A stretch of DNA of 13,573 nucleotides. Origin: QNFN01 sp033722135. Lineage in GTDB: Bacteria > Pseudomonadota > Gammaproteobacteria > QNFN01. Below the pieces are notes generated by a model that did not search any database, had not been told where the DNA came from, and saw nothing but the letters and a program-made list of their open reading frames with translations. Positions within the stretch are counted from its first letter, which is position 1; the number at the start of each line of letters is the position of its first letter. Below, piece by piece: positions 7,950 through 13,573 of the stretch. A program made the translations under genes and the position numbers. The DNA lies in NCBI GenBank assembly GCA_033722135.1, contig JAWVZO010000057.1, forward strand, positions 1 to 13,573, in the 5' to 3' direction.

Positions 7950-8423
7950 ATGCGTGACGACGCTGACGCGGCGTGGATGCGCGAGGCACTCGACCTGGCG
8001 GCGCGCGGCGCGGAGGCCGGCGAGGTGCCGGTCGGCTGCGTCATCGTTCGCGACGGCGAGGTCGTTGGACGGGGCTGGAACCGGCCGATCGGCAGCCACG
8101 ATCCCACTGCCCACGCGGAGGTGGTCGCGCTGCGCGAGGCGGCGGCTCGCCTGGAGAACTACCGCCTGGTCGGCACGACGCTCTACGTCACCCTCGAGCC
8201 GTGCGTGATGTGCGTCGGCGCCATCGTCCACGCCCGCGTCGAACGGCTGGTCTACGGCGCGGCCGATCCCAAGACGGGCGCCATCGAGAGCGCGTTCGCC
8301 CTGCTCGAGGGGAACCGGCACAACCACCGGGTTGCCGTCACCGGGGGCGTGCTCGCCGACGCGTGCGGCGAGATGCTGCGTGCGTTCTTCCGCGCCCGGC
8401 GGGTCAGAACGCCAGCGGGGTGA
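7950..8423 (+). CDS. tadA: tRNA-specific adenosine deaminase TadA
   Basis: TadA converts A34 to inosine in the tRNA-Arg(ACG) anticodon, in the cytoplasm as a homodimer. From the ATG at 7950 the product has 157 residues (E. coli 167). The cytidine-deaminase-fold zinc site is complete: H55 and catalytic E57 in PTAHAEVVAL, and C85 and C88 in PCVMC. The EVPVGCVIV, GWNRPIGSHDP, YGAADPKTGA and NHRV blocks all match TadA rather than other deaminases. An upstream in-frame ATG at 7860 would make a 187-residue form; its extra 30 residues are Arg/Pro/Ala-rich and unlike the family, so I chose 7950, although 7860 has the better Shine-Dalgarno. The 3' end overlaps the convergent mltF gene by 20 bases. tadA next to mltF is also the arrangement in E. 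coli, though the relative orientation differs. Confidence 0.95.
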   Translation: MRDDADAAWMREALDLAARGAEAGEVPVGCVIVRDGEVVGRGWNRPIGSHDPTAHAEVVALREAAARLENYRLVGTTLYVTLEPCVMCVGAIVHARVERLVYGAADPKTGAIESAFALLEGNRHNHRVAVTGGVLADACGEMLRAFFRARRVRTPAG

Positions 8424-9801
8424 GGGTCGGCACGCCGATCAGGTCGGCGCGTTCCGCCGCTGCCTCGAGCTGCAGGCGCCGCGAGAGGAGGTCGTAGAAG
8501 GTGCGGATGTTCTCGACGTAGGCGACCGCCTCGCCGCCGCGCGCGTAACCGTGGCGGACCGTCTCGTAGTACTTCTTCCTGGCCAGCAGCGGCAGGTGGT
8601 TGCGGACGTCGTTCCAGCGGTCCGGATCCCCGCCGCCGCGCTGGGTCAGCCGGCGCGCGTCCTCGAGGTGGCCGAAGCCGATGTTGTAGGTTGCCAGCGC
8701 GAGCCAGGTACGGTCGGGCTCGGGAATCCGCTCGGGGATCTTGTCGCGTACCCAGCGCAGGTAGTCGGCGCCGCCGACGATGCTCTGCGCGGGGTCGGTG
8801 CGGTCGGTGATGCCGAGCTGCTCGGCCGTGTCCCGGGTCAGCATCATCAGGCCGCGAACGCCGGTCGGCGAGCGGGCCTCGGGATCCCAGTGCGACTCCT
8901 GGTAGCTGATCGCCGCGAGCAGGCGCCAGTCGATGTCGTCGCCGGCCGCAGCCTTGAACAGCGGTTCGTAGGCCGGGAGGCGGGTCTCGACGCGGCGCTG
9001 GAAGGCGCGCATCTCGACGTAGTCGAAGTCGCCGAAGTGGCCGTAATACTGATCGATCAGCGTCTGCAACCGGCCGCTCGACTCCAGTTCGTCGAAGAAC
9101 TCGTGCAGCGCCAGCACCAGCGTGTCGTCGGCGTACGACGGCAGGACCCAGGCGAAGTCGCGCGCCTCGCCGACGCGGAACGCGGTGCGGAGTTCGGGGT
9201 AGAGGCGCTGGGCGATGTCGACCTGGTGGGTGTAGGCGACCGTGTAGGCGAGCTCGCCGTCGGCGACCTGGCGCAGCAGCTCCCAGGTGTCGGCCCGGTA
9301 GTCGACATGCCACTCGAGGCCGGGATGCGCGGATTCGAGCGGTGCGAGCTGCTCGGCGTGGCCGGAGCCGTGTGCCACGTACACCGGCCCGGTCAGCGCA
9401 TCGAGCGACGAAGGTCGCCCGTCGCCGTAACGGTAGACCAGCACCGGGTCGGCGCGGAGGAACGGGCGCGAGAAGTTGAGTTCCCGGGCGTGATTCCGGG
9501 TGATCGGGATCGGCACGGCCCCGAGGTGGCCCTCGCCGCCCTCCAGCACCAGGCGTAGTTCGTCGACGTCCGGGGTCAGTACCGGGCGCATCGCGACCCC
9601 GAGGCGGTCGGCGAATTCGCGGGCGATGGCGTAGTCGAAGCCGGCCGGCCCGGCGTACTCGGCCTGTAGGTCCGGTGGCAGCTGGCGCAGCGCGACGCGC
9701 AGTTCGCCCGCCTCGACGATGGCGTCGAGCTGGGTCCGTTGACCGCAGGCCGCGAGCAGGACCGACAGCAGGAGAACGGCCAGGGAAGGGGTTCTGGGCA
9801 T
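8404..9801 (-). CDS. mltF: Membrane-bound lytic murein transglycosylase F
   Basis: MltF cleaves the glycan strands of peptidoglycan non-hydrolytically, leaving 1,6-anhydro-MurNAc ends. With the ATG at 9801 the protein has 465 residues. A lipoprotein signal ends in LAAC with C19 as the lipidated residue, so it is membrane-anchored on the periplasmic side. An SBP_bac_3 domain (about 30-260, from LDAIVEAGELRVALR) is the regulatory module typical of MltF. The C-terminal lysozyme-like SLT domain (about 285-420) has catalytic E302 in ISYQESHWDP, then SPTGVRGLMML and LATYNIGFGH. All key motifs are intact. An in-frame ATG at 9831 would add ten residues before the signal peptide; I prefer 9801 because the signal peptide then starts normally. 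A hairpin lies two bases before this start and includes its only GGAAG. The gene is convergent with tadA and divergent from tRNA-Ser. Confidence 0.95.
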   Translation of the reverse strand: MPRTPSLAVLLLSVLLAACGQRTQLDAIVEAGELRVALRQLPPDLQAEYAGPAGFDYAIAREFADRLGVAMRPVLTPDVDELRLVLEGGEGHLGAVPIPITRNHARELNFSRPFLRADPVLVYRYGDGRPSSLDALTGPVYVAHGSGHAEQLAPLESAHPGLEWHVDYRADTWELLRQVADGELAYTVAYTHQVDIAQRLYPELRTAFRVGEARDFAWVLPSYADDTLVLALHEFFDELESSGRLQTLIDQYYGHFGDFDYVEMRAFQRRVETRLPAYEPLFKAAAGDDIDWRLLAAISYQESHWDPEARSPTGVRGLMMLTRDTAEQLGITDRTDPAQSIVGGADYLRWVRDKIPERIPEPDRTWLALATYNIGFGHLEDARRLTQRGGGDPDRWNDVRNHLPLLARKKYYETVRHGYARGGEAVAYVENIRTFYDLLSRRLQLEAAAERADLIGVPTLTPLAF

Positions 9802-9803
9802 GA

Positions 9804-9821
9804 CCGGAAGTTTACTTCCGG
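9804..9821. promoter_or_regulatory. Perfect inverted repeat beside the mltF start
   Basis: CCGGAAG at 9804-9810 and CTTCCGG at 9815-9821 flank a four-base loop. On the minus strand it ends two bases before the mltF ATG and its 5' arm contains GGAAG, the only Shine-Dalgarno-like sequence there. It could be a translational hairpin or an operator. It also touches the possible -35 region of the tRNA-Ser promoter. Confidence 0.5.
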
Positions 9822-9841
9822 GCCCGGGCATCGTGTAGAAT
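9811..9841 (+). promoter_or_regulatory. Candidate tRNA-Ser promoter
   Basis: TAGAAT at 9836-9841 is followed by a GC-rich discriminator (GCGCCGCC), the usual layout of stringently controlled stable-RNA promoters. A weak -35-like TTTACT lies at 9811-9816 with a long 19-base spacer. Transcription would start near 9848, about 17 bases before the mature tRNA. Confidence 0.5.
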
Positions 9842-9864
9842 GCGCCGCCTGACCGCGTATGCCC

Positions 9865-10000
<136 letters not shown>

Positions 10001-10114
10001 CGAAAGACAGGGTGGGTGAGAACCCACGCGGGTTCGACAGCCCGGGGCAGCCGGGTTGAACATCGCCGCGAAGCGGCGGCGGCCCCTGAGGGGTGAGGCG
10101 CGAAGAGCCGGATC
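10001..10114. other. Hairpin-rich spacer between the tRNA-Ser repeats
   Basis: Several short perfect hairpins follow one another: GTGGGT-GAGA-ACCCAC at 10012-10027 (a GNRA-type loop), CGCCGC-GAA-GCGGCG at 10064-10078, and CCCC-TGA-GGGG at 10083-10093. A weaker CCCGG/CCGGG pair lies at 10041-10055. AGGGTGGG at 10009-10016 is also exactly complementary to CCCACCCT in the second repeat (10117-10124) and in the tRNA itself (9938-9945). It could be a structured transcript, a processed tRNA trailer or a repetitive-extragenic-palindrome-like element. No coding frame looks real. Confidence 0.5.
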
Positions 10115-10179
10115 ATCCCACCCTCTCCGCCATATCCGGTTCCGGCGCATGCCTGCGAGAGGCGATGCGGTGAGATCGG
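10115..10179 (+). repeat. Direct repeat copy 2 (orphan tRNA-Ser 3' end plus flank)
   Basis: Second copy of the 65-base repeat, 60/65 identical to 9936-10000. It carries the last 18 bases of tRNA-Ser including CCA (10115-10132) with no tRNA body in front of it. This is the pattern left by tRNA-end integration or by duplication of a tRNA locus followed by loss of the body. Confidence 0.9.
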
Positions 10180-10269
10180 GGGATGATCGGGGCGGTCGGC
10201 CCCTCCCGGGACCGCGCGCCTGACTTCCGAACGAGCGGGCGGAGACGGATCACCCACCAACCCTTCAAT

Positions 10270-10520
10270 TTCACCCATTTCCAGGGATCTGGCCGCAACT
10301 TTTTCATCGAAACGCCGGGCCGCCGGTTAAATATGGTTCTGAGCAGGTATGCAGCCATAAAAATGATTGTATGTGGGTTATATCTGCAAAAATAAACGCA
10401 ATAAAATAGATTATGTGGGAATTTTTTGATGAAAAAGGCCATGATTGACTCGATATGGCGAACATCACGACCCACGAATCGATCGTCTAAAGTGGAAAAT
10501 TGCACGCAATTTCCCACTTT
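10270..10520. other. AT-rich non-coding island
   Basis: Base composition changes sharply here: 10321-10440 has 42 G/C of 120, while for example 12781-12840 has 46 of 60. No credible gene lies in it. It contains two near-copies of GATT(GT)ATGTGGG (10365-10377 and 10409-10419, 44 bases apart) and a distant inverted pair CTTTTTCATC (10298-10307) / GATGAAAAAG (10428-10437). It could be a foreign remnant or an unusually large upstream region for ppa. Confidence 0.6.
10489..10520. repeat. 32-bp near-perfect palindrome upstream of ppa
   Basis: Arms of 15 bases, AAAGTGGAAAATTGC (10489-10503) and GCAATTTCCCACTTT (10506-10520), are complementary except for one position and are separated by two bases. 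It lies five bases before a candidate -10 of ppa. It could be a dimeric operator, a hairpin terminator for transcription entering from the island, or the inverted-repeat remnant of a mobile element. Confidence 0.7.
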
Positions 10521-10525
10521 GCGTC

Positions 10526-10531
10526 GATAAT
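10526..10531 (+). promoter_or_regulatory. Candidate ppa -10 element
   Basis: GATAAT (one mismatch from TATAAT) is followed by a GC-rich discriminator. The best -35-like hexamer, TTGCAC at 10500-10505, lies inside the palindrome with an over-long 20-base spacer, so binding at the palindrome would cover the promoter. The leader to the ATG would be about 56 bases. Confidence 0.4.
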
Positions 10532-10593
10532 ACCGCGCTGACCGAAGCGCAGCCTCGCCCAGGACGAACGGGCAAGCAGAGTGGAGACGAACC

Positions 10594-11208
10594 ATGGCCT
10601 TTCCGAAACCCTTCTACCGCTGGCGTCCTCATCCCTGGCACGGCCTCGAGGTCGGTCCCGACGCGCCGCACGTCCTGCACGCCTACATCGAGATCACGCC
10701 GTTCGACACCGTCAAGTACGAGATCGACAAGACCACCGGTTACCTGATGGTCGACCGGCCGGCGCGGACCTCGTCGCTCCCGCCGACGCTCTACGGCCTG
10801 GTCCCCCAGACCTACTGCGGGCCGCGCACCGCGGCGCTGATGGAGGGGGCCGACGTCGGCGACGGCGACCCGCTCGACATATGCGTGGTCAGCGAGCGTC
10901 CGATCTCCCGCGCGGAGGTGATCCTCAAGGCGCGCGTCGTCGGCGGGCTGCCGATGCTCGACGGGGGGGAGGCCGACGACAAGATCATCGCCGTGCTCGA
11001 CAACGACAACCTCTGGGGGGGCGTCAACGACGTCGCGGACCTGCCCGGCGCCCTGGTCGACCGCCTGCGCCACTACTTCATGACCTACAAGCTGGTTCCC
11101 GGCGAGGACGACCACCAGGTGTCCATCGGCGCGACCTACGGCCGCGAGCACGCCGAGAAGGTGATCCGCGCCTCGATGGAGGACTACGAGCACGAGTTCG
11201 GCGGCTGA
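10594..11208 (+). CDS. ppa: Inorganic pyrophosphatase, family I
   Basis: It hydrolyses pyrophosphate to phosphate in the cytoplasm, pulling biosynthetic reactions forward. The 204-residue product has all the family I active-site positions I could check: K and E in VKYEIDK, R in MVDRP, Y in TLYGL, the signature DGDPLDI with D90, D92 and D95 (E. coli D65, D67, D70), D123, D128 and K130 in the LDGGEADDK segment, and Y165-K166. Overall it is unlike E. coli Ppa (about 176 residues). It shares HPWHG near the N-terminus, AYIEITP, LPPTLYGLVPQTYCG, EADDKIIAVL and HYFMTYK with the chlamydial-type enzyme as I remember it. GGAGA lies about six bases before the ATG at 10594, a good ribosome site. A strong hairpin follows the stop. 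Confidence 0.95.
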   Translation: MAFPKPFYRWRPHPWHGLEVGPDAPHVLHAYIEITPFDTVKYEIDKTTGYLMVDRPARTSSLPPTLYGLVPQTYCGPRTAALMEGADVGDGDPLDICVVSERPISRAEVILKARVVGGLPMLDGGEADDKIIAVLDNDNLWGGVNDVADLPGALVDRLRHYFMTYKLVPGEDDHQVSIGATYGREHAEKVIRASMEDYEHEFGG

Positions 11209-11214
11209 CGCGGG

Positions 11215-11254
11215 CCGGATCCCGGCCGCAGGGGCGCGCCCCGGCCGGGTCCGG
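11215..11254 (+). terminator. Strong GC-rich hairpin after ppa
   Basis: CCGGA(T)CCCGGCC (11215-11227, one bulge) pairs with GGCCGGGTCCGG (11243-11254), and the loop itself is the perfect palindrome GGGGCGCGCCCC (11231-11242), so the stem is nearly continuous. It begins seven bases after the ppa stop, a terminator position, but no T-run follows. Confidence 0.5.
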
Positions 11255-11268
11255 GTGTACCCCCGTGC

Positions 11269-11274
11269 TAACTT
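11269..11274 (+). promoter_or_regulatory. Weak extended -10 candidate for the DAHP synthase gene
   Basis: TAACTT preceded by TGC, 27 bases before GTG 11296 and 51 before ATG 11320. It matches TATAAT at only three positions; the extended TG and its placement after the ppa hairpin are the only support. Confidence 0.25.
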
Positions 11275-11319
11275 AGGTCCGCCGCCAGAGGCGCCGTGTT
11301 GGACGCGAGCGATCGCCGG

Positions 11320-12660
11320 ATGAACGACTGGACCCCCGACAGCTGGCGCCGCCGCGAGGCGCGACAGCAGCCCGCCTACCCCGATCTCGCCGCCGTCGAC
11401 GAGGTGGTCGCGCAGATCGCGCGCCTGCCGCCGCTGGTGACCAGCTGGGAGGTCGAGGCGCTGCGCACCCAGCTCGCCGAGGCGGCGGCCGGCGACCGCT
11501 TCCTGCTGCACGGCGGCGACTGCGCCGAGCACTTCGGCGACTGCACCCCGGAGGTCGTCACCAACAAGCTCAAGATCCTGCTGCAGATGAGCCTGGTGCT
11601 GGTGCACGGCCTGCGGCGCCGGGTGATCCGGGTGGGGCGCCTGGCGGGCCAGTACGCCAAGCCGCGCTCGGCCGATCTGGAGACCCGCGACGGCGTCTCG
11701 CTGCCGTCGTACCGCGGCGACCTGGTCAACCGGCCCGGATTCACACCGGAAGAGCGGACGCCCGACCCGGTCAATATGCTGCGCGGCTACACCCGCTCCG
11801 CACTGACTCTGAACTTCGTCCGGGCGCTGGTCGACGGCGGGTTCGCCGACCTCCACCAGCCCGGCAACTGGGACCTGGAATTCATGGACCTGGCCCCGGC
11901 CGCCGCCGAGTACCGGCGCGTGGTGGCCGAGATCGGGCGGGCGCTCGACTTCATGGAGACCGTCTCCGGCCAGCCGGCCGGCGACTCCAGCCGGGTCGAC
12001 TTCTTCACCAGCCACGAGGCGCTGCTGCTGCCCTACGAGCAGGCGCAGACCCGGACCACCCCGAAGCGGCCGGGCTGGTACAACCTGGCCACGCACCTGC
12101 CGTGGCTCGGGGCGCGCACCGTCGACCCCGGCGGGGCCCATGTCGAGTACCTGCGTGGGATCCGCAACCCGGTCGGGATCAAGGTCGGACCGGACCTGGA
12201 GGCGGAGGCGTTGCTCGACTTGCTCGAACGCATCGACCCGGAACGGGAGCCGGGCCGGGTGACGCTGATCCACCGCTTCGGCGTGGCGGCGATCGAGGCC
12301 CGCCTGCCGCCGCTGGTCGAGGCCGTCGCCCGCACCGGGCGCCGGCCGCTCTGGGTCAGCGATCCGATGCACGGCAACACGCGCATCACCCGCGACGGGG
12401 TCAAGACCCGCCGCTTCGAGGAGATTCTCGGCGAGCTCGAGCACGCGTTCCGCATCCACCGCGACTGCGGCAGCCGGCTCGGCGGCGTCCACTTCGAATT
12501 GACCGGCGACAACGTCACCGAGTGCACCGGCGGGGCGCGCGGCCTCGCCGAGGGCGACCTGCATCGCGATTACCGCACGCTCGTCGATCCGCGGCTGAAC
12601 TACGAGCAGGCGCTCGAGATGGCCCTGCTGATCGCGCGCCTCGACGACCCGCGGGCCTGA
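11320..12660 (+). CDS. Class II 3-deoxy-7-phosphoheptulonate (DAHP) synthase
   Basis: It joins phosphoenolpyruvate and erythrose 4-phosphate, the first step of the shikimate pathway to aromatic amino acids. With the ATG at 11320 the product has 446 residues and starts MNDWTPDSWR, the common beginning of class II (plant/mycobacterial-type) enzymes. The four metal ligands known from the Mycobacterium tuberculosis enzyme are visible: C68 in LHGGDCAE, H351 in SDPMHGNT, E393 in VHFELTG and D423 in LVDPRLN. The phosphate/PEP-binding blocks AKPRS, GIKVGPD and LIHRFGV are present. It is unrelated in sequence to the E. coli AroF/G/H enzymes. An in-frame GTG at 11296 would add eight residues and has AGAGG four bases upstream; the family start favours 11320. 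The next gene begins nine bases after the stop. Confidence 0.94.
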   Translation: MNDWTPDSWRRREARQQPAYPDLAAVDEVVAQIARLPPLVTSWEVEALRTQLAEAAAGDRFLLHGGDCAEHFGDCTPEVVTNKLKILLQMSLVLVHGLRRRVIRVGRLAGQYAKPRSADLETRDGVSLPSYRGDLVNRPGFTPEERTPDPVNMLRGYTRSALTLNFVRALVDGGFADLHQPGNWDLEFMDLAPAAAEYRRVVAEIGRALDFMETVSGQPAGDSSRVDFFTSHEALLLPYEQAQTRTTPKRPGWYNLATHLPWLGARTVDPGGAHVEYLRGIRNPVGIKVGPDLEAEALLDLLERIDPEREPGRVTLIHRFGVAAIEARLPPLVEAVARTGRRPLWVSDPMHGNTRITRDGVKTRRFEEILGELEHAFRIHRDCGSRLGGVHFELTGDNVTECTGGARGLAEGDLHRDYRTLVDPRLNYEQALEMALLIARLDDPRA

Positions 12661-12668
12661 CCGGCGGA

Positions 12669-13573
12669 GTGGCCCCCCGCACCGACCTGCTGACGATCTA
12701 CCGCACCGCGCTCGACGCGGTGGAGGGGCGCGCCGCGACCCGCCGCTACCTCGAGGCCCATCCCCCCGGGGGCGACTGGCACCTGGTCGCGGTCGGCAAG
12801 GCGGCGACCTCGATGGCGCTCGGGGCCCTCGACGCCCTGGGCGACGCGGTCGTCGACGGCCTGGTCATCTGCAAGCACGGCCACGGCGACCCCGAACTGG
12901 CGCGCGCCGCGCGCATCGCCTACCGCGAGAGCGACCACCCCGTGCCCGGCCAGGCGAGCCTCGACGCCGGCCGCGCGCTGGTCGACTACCTCGACGCGGC
13001 GCCCGACGACGCGCGCTTCCTGGTGCTCGGTTCCGGGGGGGCGTCGAGCCTCGTCGAGCTGCTTCCCGACGGCTGCGATCTCGATTGGCTGCGGCGGTTG
13101 ACCGACTGGCTGCTCGCCGGCGGCTACGACATCGGCACCATGAACCGGGTGCGCAAGGCCTTCTCGCGGATCAAGGGCGGGCGACTGCGCCGCTGGCTGC
13201 GCGGCCGGCCGGCACTGAACCTGTTGATCTCCGACGTCCCGGGCGACGACCCGGCCGTGGTCGGCTCGGGGCTCCTGGTCCCCGACCGGGGCGCCGCCGC
13301 GCCGCTGCCGGACGCGCTGCCCGACTGGGCGCGCCGGCACCTGCGCGACGGGCACCGCGACGCGGATGATGGCGGCGCGGAGGTCGAAACCGTGCTCGTC
13401 GCGCGCAACGCCGACGCGCGGGCCGCGGCGCGGAACGCCGCGCAGGCGCTCGGCTACGCCGTGCGCGAGCGCGACGGCGAACTCGACGGGGATGCGGCTG
13501 CCGCCGCCCGCGGAATCGTCGCCGACCTTGCCGGTGGGCCTGCGGGGCTCGCGATCTGGGGCGGGGAGACGAC
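12669..13573 (+). CDS. Glycerate 2-kinase-like protein (DUF4147 / MOFRL family), 5' part
   Basis: The frame opens at GTG 12669 and has no stop to the window end, giving at least 301 residues; the family is usually about 420, so the C-terminal MOFRL domain is cut. Family blocks seen: LVAVGKAATSMA near the N-terminus, SDHPVPGQASLDAGRAL, the Gly-rich LVLGSGGASSLVELLP segment, MNRVRKAFSRIKGGRL and the ISDVPGDDPAVVGSGLLVPD region that binds substrate and nucleotide. Such enzymes phosphorylate glycerate to 2-phosphoglycerate in the cytoplasm, linking glyoxylate/hydroxypyruvate metabolism to glycolysis; some were historically called hydroxypyruvate reductase (TtuD). Typical members have SGGGSAL where this one has GSGGASSL, a small departure. 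The nine-base gap after the DAHP synthase stop suggests an operon. No good Shine-Dalgarno is visible, so the start is moderately certain. Confidence 0.85.
   Translation, partial: MAPRTDLLTIYRTALDAVEGRAATRRYLEAHPPGGDWHLVAVGKAATSMALGALDALGDAVVDGLVICKHGHGDPELARAARIAYRESDHPVPGQASLDAGRALVDYLDAAPDDARFLVLGSGGASSLVELLPDGCDLDWLRRLTDWLLAGGYDIGTMNRVRKAFSRIKGGRLRRWLRGRPALNLLISDVPGDDPAVVGSGLLVPDRGAAAPLPDALPDWARRHLRDGHRDADDGGAEVETVLVARNADARAAARNAAQALGYAVRERDGELDGDAAAAARGIVADLAGGPAGLAIWGGET

Noticed and set aside
10031..10046. GGGTTCGACAGCCC, looking like a tRNA T-arm between the repeats.
   Set aside because: The stem does not close over a seven-base loop, and no acceptor, D-arm or anticodon arm of a second tRNA can be drawn around it.
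10183..10395. A 70-codon plus-strand frame downstream of the second repeat.
   Set aside because: It spans the sharp change in base composition, has no ribosome site and shows no recognisable feature.
10298..10437. CTTTTTCATC and GATGAAAAAG as terminal inverted repeats of a 140-bp element.
   Set aside because: Only ten bases of simple sequence in an AT-rich stretch, with no target duplication visible. Too weak to call an element.
10113..10595. A 160-codon minus-strand frame crossing the AT-rich island and the second tRNA repeat.
   Set aside because: It ends in the antisense tRNA segment, shows no domain or signal, and crosses the palindrome and the ppa promoter region. A shorter internal gene cannot be wholly excluded but nothing supports one.
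10465..12564. A 699-codon minus-strand frame opposite ppa and the DAHP synthase.
   Set aside because: It is the reverse-frame shadow of two clear genes and is composed of repetitive Ala/Arg/Gly/Val/Asp.

Overview
The window looks like chromosomal core-genome DNA from a high-GC gammaproteobacterium. The family features of the proteins and the gene order (xseA divergent from guaB-guaA, then tadA convergent with mltF) suggest Chromatiales or an Ectothiorhodospiraceae-like lineage; that placement is inference. Nearly all genes are recognisable housekeeping genes. I found no phage, CRISPR array, toxin or defence cassette, or intact mobile element.

Layout. 1-495: 3' end of a TIGR04282/DUF2064 glycosyltransferase-like gene, then der (EngA, ribosome assembly GTPase) on the same strand. 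2042-4305, minus strand: xseA (exonuclease VII large subunit) followed by a periplasmic M23 metallopeptidase, joined by an ATGA overlap. 4415-7466, plus strand: guaB and guaA, overlapping by 11 bases, which convert IMP to XMP and XMP to GMP. 7524-7742, minus strand: a small lipoprotein of unknown function. 7950-8423: tadA (tRNA A34 deaminase), tail to tail with mltF (8404-9801, minus strand; membrane-bound lytic transglycosylase). 9865-9953: tRNA-Ser(CGA).

The unusual part is 9954-10593, about 640 bases without a credible gene. It holds a second copy of the tRNA-Ser 3' end with its downstream flank (a 65-bp imperfect direct repeat at a 179-bp offset). A run of short hairpins lies between the two copies. 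An AT-rich island follows (42 of 120 bases are G/C at 10321-10440, in a genome that is otherwise around 70% GC). Next comes a 32-bp near-perfect palindrome, just before the promoter region of a family I pyrophosphatase whose sequence looks more like the chlamydial form than E. coli Ppa. After ppa come a strong GC-rich hairpin, a class II DAHP synthase (first step of the shikimate pathway) and a glycerate 2-kinase-like gene that runs off the window end.

The genes work in nucleotide supply (guaBA), nucleic-acid repair and tRNA modification (xseA, tadA, tRNA-Ser), ribosome assembly (der), cell-wall remodelling (M23, mltF), phosphate metabolism (ppa) and aromatic/glycerate metabolism. The parts most worth a second look are the tRNA-Ser repeat/hairpin/AT-rich stretch and the unusual ppa beside it.
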